Positions 8,002 to 9,335 of a stretch of DNA of 9,335 nucleotides are shown here, one piece after another. Under the pieces are notes generated by a model. It had not been told where the DNA came from, ran no database searches, and saw only the letters and a list, made by a program, of their open reading frames with translations. Origin of the DNA: Bacteroidia bacterium (GTDB taxonomy: Bacteria; Bacteroidota; Bacteroidia; Chitinophagales; Saprospiraceae); assembly GCA_030432855.1 (NCBI GenBank), contig JAUILM010000176.1, forward strand, positions 1-9,335, in the 5' to 3' direction. How positions within the stretch are numbered: the stretch's first letter is position 1; each line of letters opens with the position of its first letter. The position numbers were made by a program, and so were the translations under genes.

Positions 8002-8023
8002 AGGGAACAGATTCTGTTCCCTC
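8001..8023 (-). promoter_or_regulatory. Perfect 10-bp stem-loop in the rimP-nusA-infB leader (attenuator-like)
   Basis: GAGGGAACAG and CTGTTCCCTC form a perfect ten-pair inverted repeat around a three-base loop. On the minus strand it is followed at once by TTTTCATT, so it resembles an intrinsic terminator with a short U-tract, placed before rimP rather than after a gene. Given the promoter candidate at 8040-8047, the hairpin would begin within about 10-15 bases of the RNA 5' end, which fits a 5' stabiliser or translational control element as well as an attenuator. On the plus strand no T-tract follows, so it is not a terminator in that direction. Confidence 0.6.
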
Positions 8024-8039
8024 CCCTATAAAACGACTG

Positions 8040-8067
8040 CAAATATAGTAAATATTATTGTATCAAA
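8040..8067 (-). promoter_or_regulatory. Candidate promoter of the rimP-nusA-infB operon
   Basis: The minus strand shows TTTG (8067-8064), a 16-base AT-rich spacer and TATATTTG (8047-8040). This matches the Bacteroidota housekeeping promoter pattern (TTTG or TTG, then TAnnTTTG), though the spacer is slightly short. Transcription would start near 8033, giving a leader of about 45-50 bases that contains both stem-loops. It is the only element in the window with both boxes. Confidence 0.5.
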
Positions 8068-8168
8068 CCATTAATTATCACAATGTTACGGAGCGGGAAA
8101 CCCATGGAAATAGATAAATGGGCACTAATTTGAAAGGCGTCTTACAGATTTTACCAACCTTGCCTTTG
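8048..8168. other. Divergent intergenic core between rimP and mqnC
   Basis: The gap from 7987 to 8203 separates divergent genes. Its middle part holds no start-to-stop frame with protein-like content and no RNA gene that I recognise. Only small inverted repeats are visible (CCCAT at 8101-8105 with ATGGG at 8118-8122; GGGAAACCC at 8095-8103). They could be part of an operator but are short enough to be chance. Confidence 0.4.
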
Positions 8169-8176
8169 TATATTTG
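8169..8176 (+). promoter_or_regulatory. Candidate -7 promoter element upstream of mqnC
   Basis: TATATTTG matches TAnnTTTG exactly and ends 27 bases before the mqnC ATG, so transcription would start about 20 bases before the gene. No good TTG-type -33 box is seen at the usual distance; the upstream bases are only T-rich (GATTTTACC). It is identical in sequence to the element driving rimP on the other strand. Confidence 0.4.
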
Positions 8177-8203
8177 TTAAACTATATCTAGAAGTAAAAG
8201 TTG

Positions 8204-9335
8204 ATGAATCATACTGATCTCCTGCATAGAGCCTTACATCTTGAGCACCTTTCGGTAGACGAAGGTGTAGATCTTTTTGAAAATGCGCCTACCTCCGATC
8301 TGGTGTTTGTATCGAATGCCCTCCGACAAAAGCATGTGCCAGGTAATAAGGTCACCTGGATAATTGATCGTAATTCGAACACCACCAATGTTTGCATTGC
8401 CAATTGTAAATTCTGCAATTTCTATCGTCGTCCGGGACATGATGAGTCATACATCACCTCTATTGAAGAGTACAAGCATAAGATCGAAGAGACTTTCAAG
8501 TACGGCGGTGAACAGCTGCTGCTCCAGGGTGGGCATCATCCCGATTTGGGTTTGGACTATTACTGTGATTTATTCAGTACGCTGAAATCATTGTATCCCC
8601 AGCTCAAACTACATGCGTTGGGTCCACCGGAGGTTGCCCATATCACCAAATTGGAAAAGAGTACGCATACCGAGGTACTGACTGCATTGAAGGATGCGGG
8701 ACTGGATTCCCTTCCAGGAGCGGGCGCCGAAATACTTAGTGATCGGGTACGACGCTTGATATCAAAAGGTAAGTGCGGTAGCAAGGAATGGTTGGATATC
8801 ATGCGTGCGGCACATCAGCTTGATCTTACGACTTCGGCCACGATGATGTTTGGTCATATCGAAACCAATCAGGAACGTATGCAGCATCTGGTGGATCTCA
8901 GACAGGTACAATCCGAGAAGCCCGAGCATGCCAAGGGATTTATCGCCTTTATTCCCTGGCCCTTCCAGGACGAATCAACTATCCTAAAGCGGCTGAAGCG
9001 AGCAAGAAATACCTGCACTGCTGACGAATATGTGCGGATGATTGCCATGAGTCGACTGATGCTTCCTAATATTACGAATATTCAGGCATCATGGCTGACC
9101 GTCGGCAAAGCAGTGGGTCAGCTTTGCCTGCATGCCGGCGCTAATGATTTTGGCAGCATCATGATTGAGGAAAATGTGGTTTCTGCGGCTGGGGCTGCTT
9201 TCCGGTTTACCGCAGATGGTATCCAAAAAGCCATTAGAGAAGCTGGTTTTGAACCGCAGCTGAGAAATCAACAATACGAATACCGTGATCTTCCTTCCCA
9301 TATGATCCAACAGTCCTTAGACCACAAAACAATGA
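8204..9335 (+). CDS. mqnC: Cyclic dehypoxanthinyl futalosine synthase MqnC (3' end cut by the window)
   Basis: A radical SAM enzyme that cyclises dehypoxanthine futalosine to the cyclic form in the futalosine route to menaquinone. The frame opens at ATG 8204 and stays open to the right edge: 377 codons without a stop, so it is near full length (the family is about 360-390 residues) and only the last few residues can be missing. The radical SAM cluster motif is CIANCKFC (Cys64, Cys68, Cys71). Further family marks are LLQGGHHPDLGLDYY (about 109-123), LHALGPPEV, LPGAGAEILSDRVR, TTSATMMFGHIET, FIPWPFQDES and GANDFGSIMIEENVVSAAG. These favour MqnC over its paralogue MqnE: the GAGAEILSDRVR and IPWPFQ blocks are MqnC-like. 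It is transcribed away from rimP from its own promoter candidate. Presence of this gene implies the futalosine rather than the classical Men pathway. Confidence 0.93.
   Translation, partial: MNHTDLLHRALHLEHLSVDEGVDLFENAPTSDLVFVSNALRQKHVPGNKVTWIIDRNSNTTNVCIANCKFCNFYRRPGHDESYITSIEEYKHKIEETFKYGGEQLLLQGGHHPDLGLDYYCDLFSTLKSLYPQLKLHALGPPEVAHITKLEKSTHTEVLTALKDAGLDSLPGAGAEILSDRVRRLISKGKCGSKEWLDIMRAAHQLDLTTSATMMFGHIETNQERMQHLVDLRQVQSEKPEHAKGFIAFIPWPFQDESTILKRLKRARNTCTADEYVRMIAMSRLMLPNITNIQASWLTVGKAVGQLCLHAGANDFGSIMIEENVVSAAGAAFRFTADGIQKAIREAGFEPQLRNQQYEYRDLPSHMIQQSLDHKTM

Noticed and set aside
8095..8122. Small inverted repeats in the divergent gap as an operator
   Set aside because: Stems are three to five pairs, expected by chance in a gap of this size, and no regulator gene is nearby.
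8209..8802. Minus-strand frames opposite the start of mqnC (8209-8418, 8234-8440, 8560-8802)
   Set aside because: They are antisense to the radical SAM core of mqnC, which has clear family motifs on the plus strand.

Overview
The window looks like a chromosomal segment of a Bacteroidota bacterium. Three signs support this: the first gene ends in a type IX secretion sorting domain (LFPNPTSG motif), start codons lack Shine-Dalgarno sequences and instead have A-rich upstream stretches, and several gaps hold matches to the Bacteroidota -7 promoter element TAnnTTTG. The futalosine-pathway gene mqnC points to a lineage such as Saprospiria, Chitinophagia or Cytophagia rather than classical-pathway flavobacteria, but that placement is an inference. 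No mobile element, tRNA, rRNA, CRISPR array or foreign-looking island was seen.

Layout. Positions 1-427 (+) are the 3' end of a secreted type IX cargo protein. Facing it is a long run of minus-strand genes, read from about 7986 down to 445: rimP, nusA, infB, a TIGR02757/DUF2400 family gene, gpmI, and a small predicted lipoprotein. The gaps are 10, 49, 23 and 102 bases and then a 1-base overlap. Upstream of rimP is a 217-base divergent intergenic region (7987-8203) with a promoter candidate for each side and a strong stem-loop in the rimP leader. From 8204 (+) mqnC runs off the right edge; it has no stop codon in the window.

How the genes work together. rimP-nusA-infB is the widely conserved transcription/translation cluster: a 30S maturation factor, a transcription elongation/termination factor and initiation factor 2. 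The downstream DUF2400 gene is close enough for co-transcription. gpmI (glycolysis) has its own promoter candidate and is probably translationally coupled to the lipoprotein gene through a TAATG overlap. mqnC is independent and makes a menaquinone precursor.

The window is mostly core housekeeping sequence and I found no convincing novel multi-gene system. The points most worth a second look are the rimP leader stem-loops, the repeated -7-like elements in the gaps, and the two poorly characterised proteins (DUF2400 and the gpmI-coupled lipoprotein).
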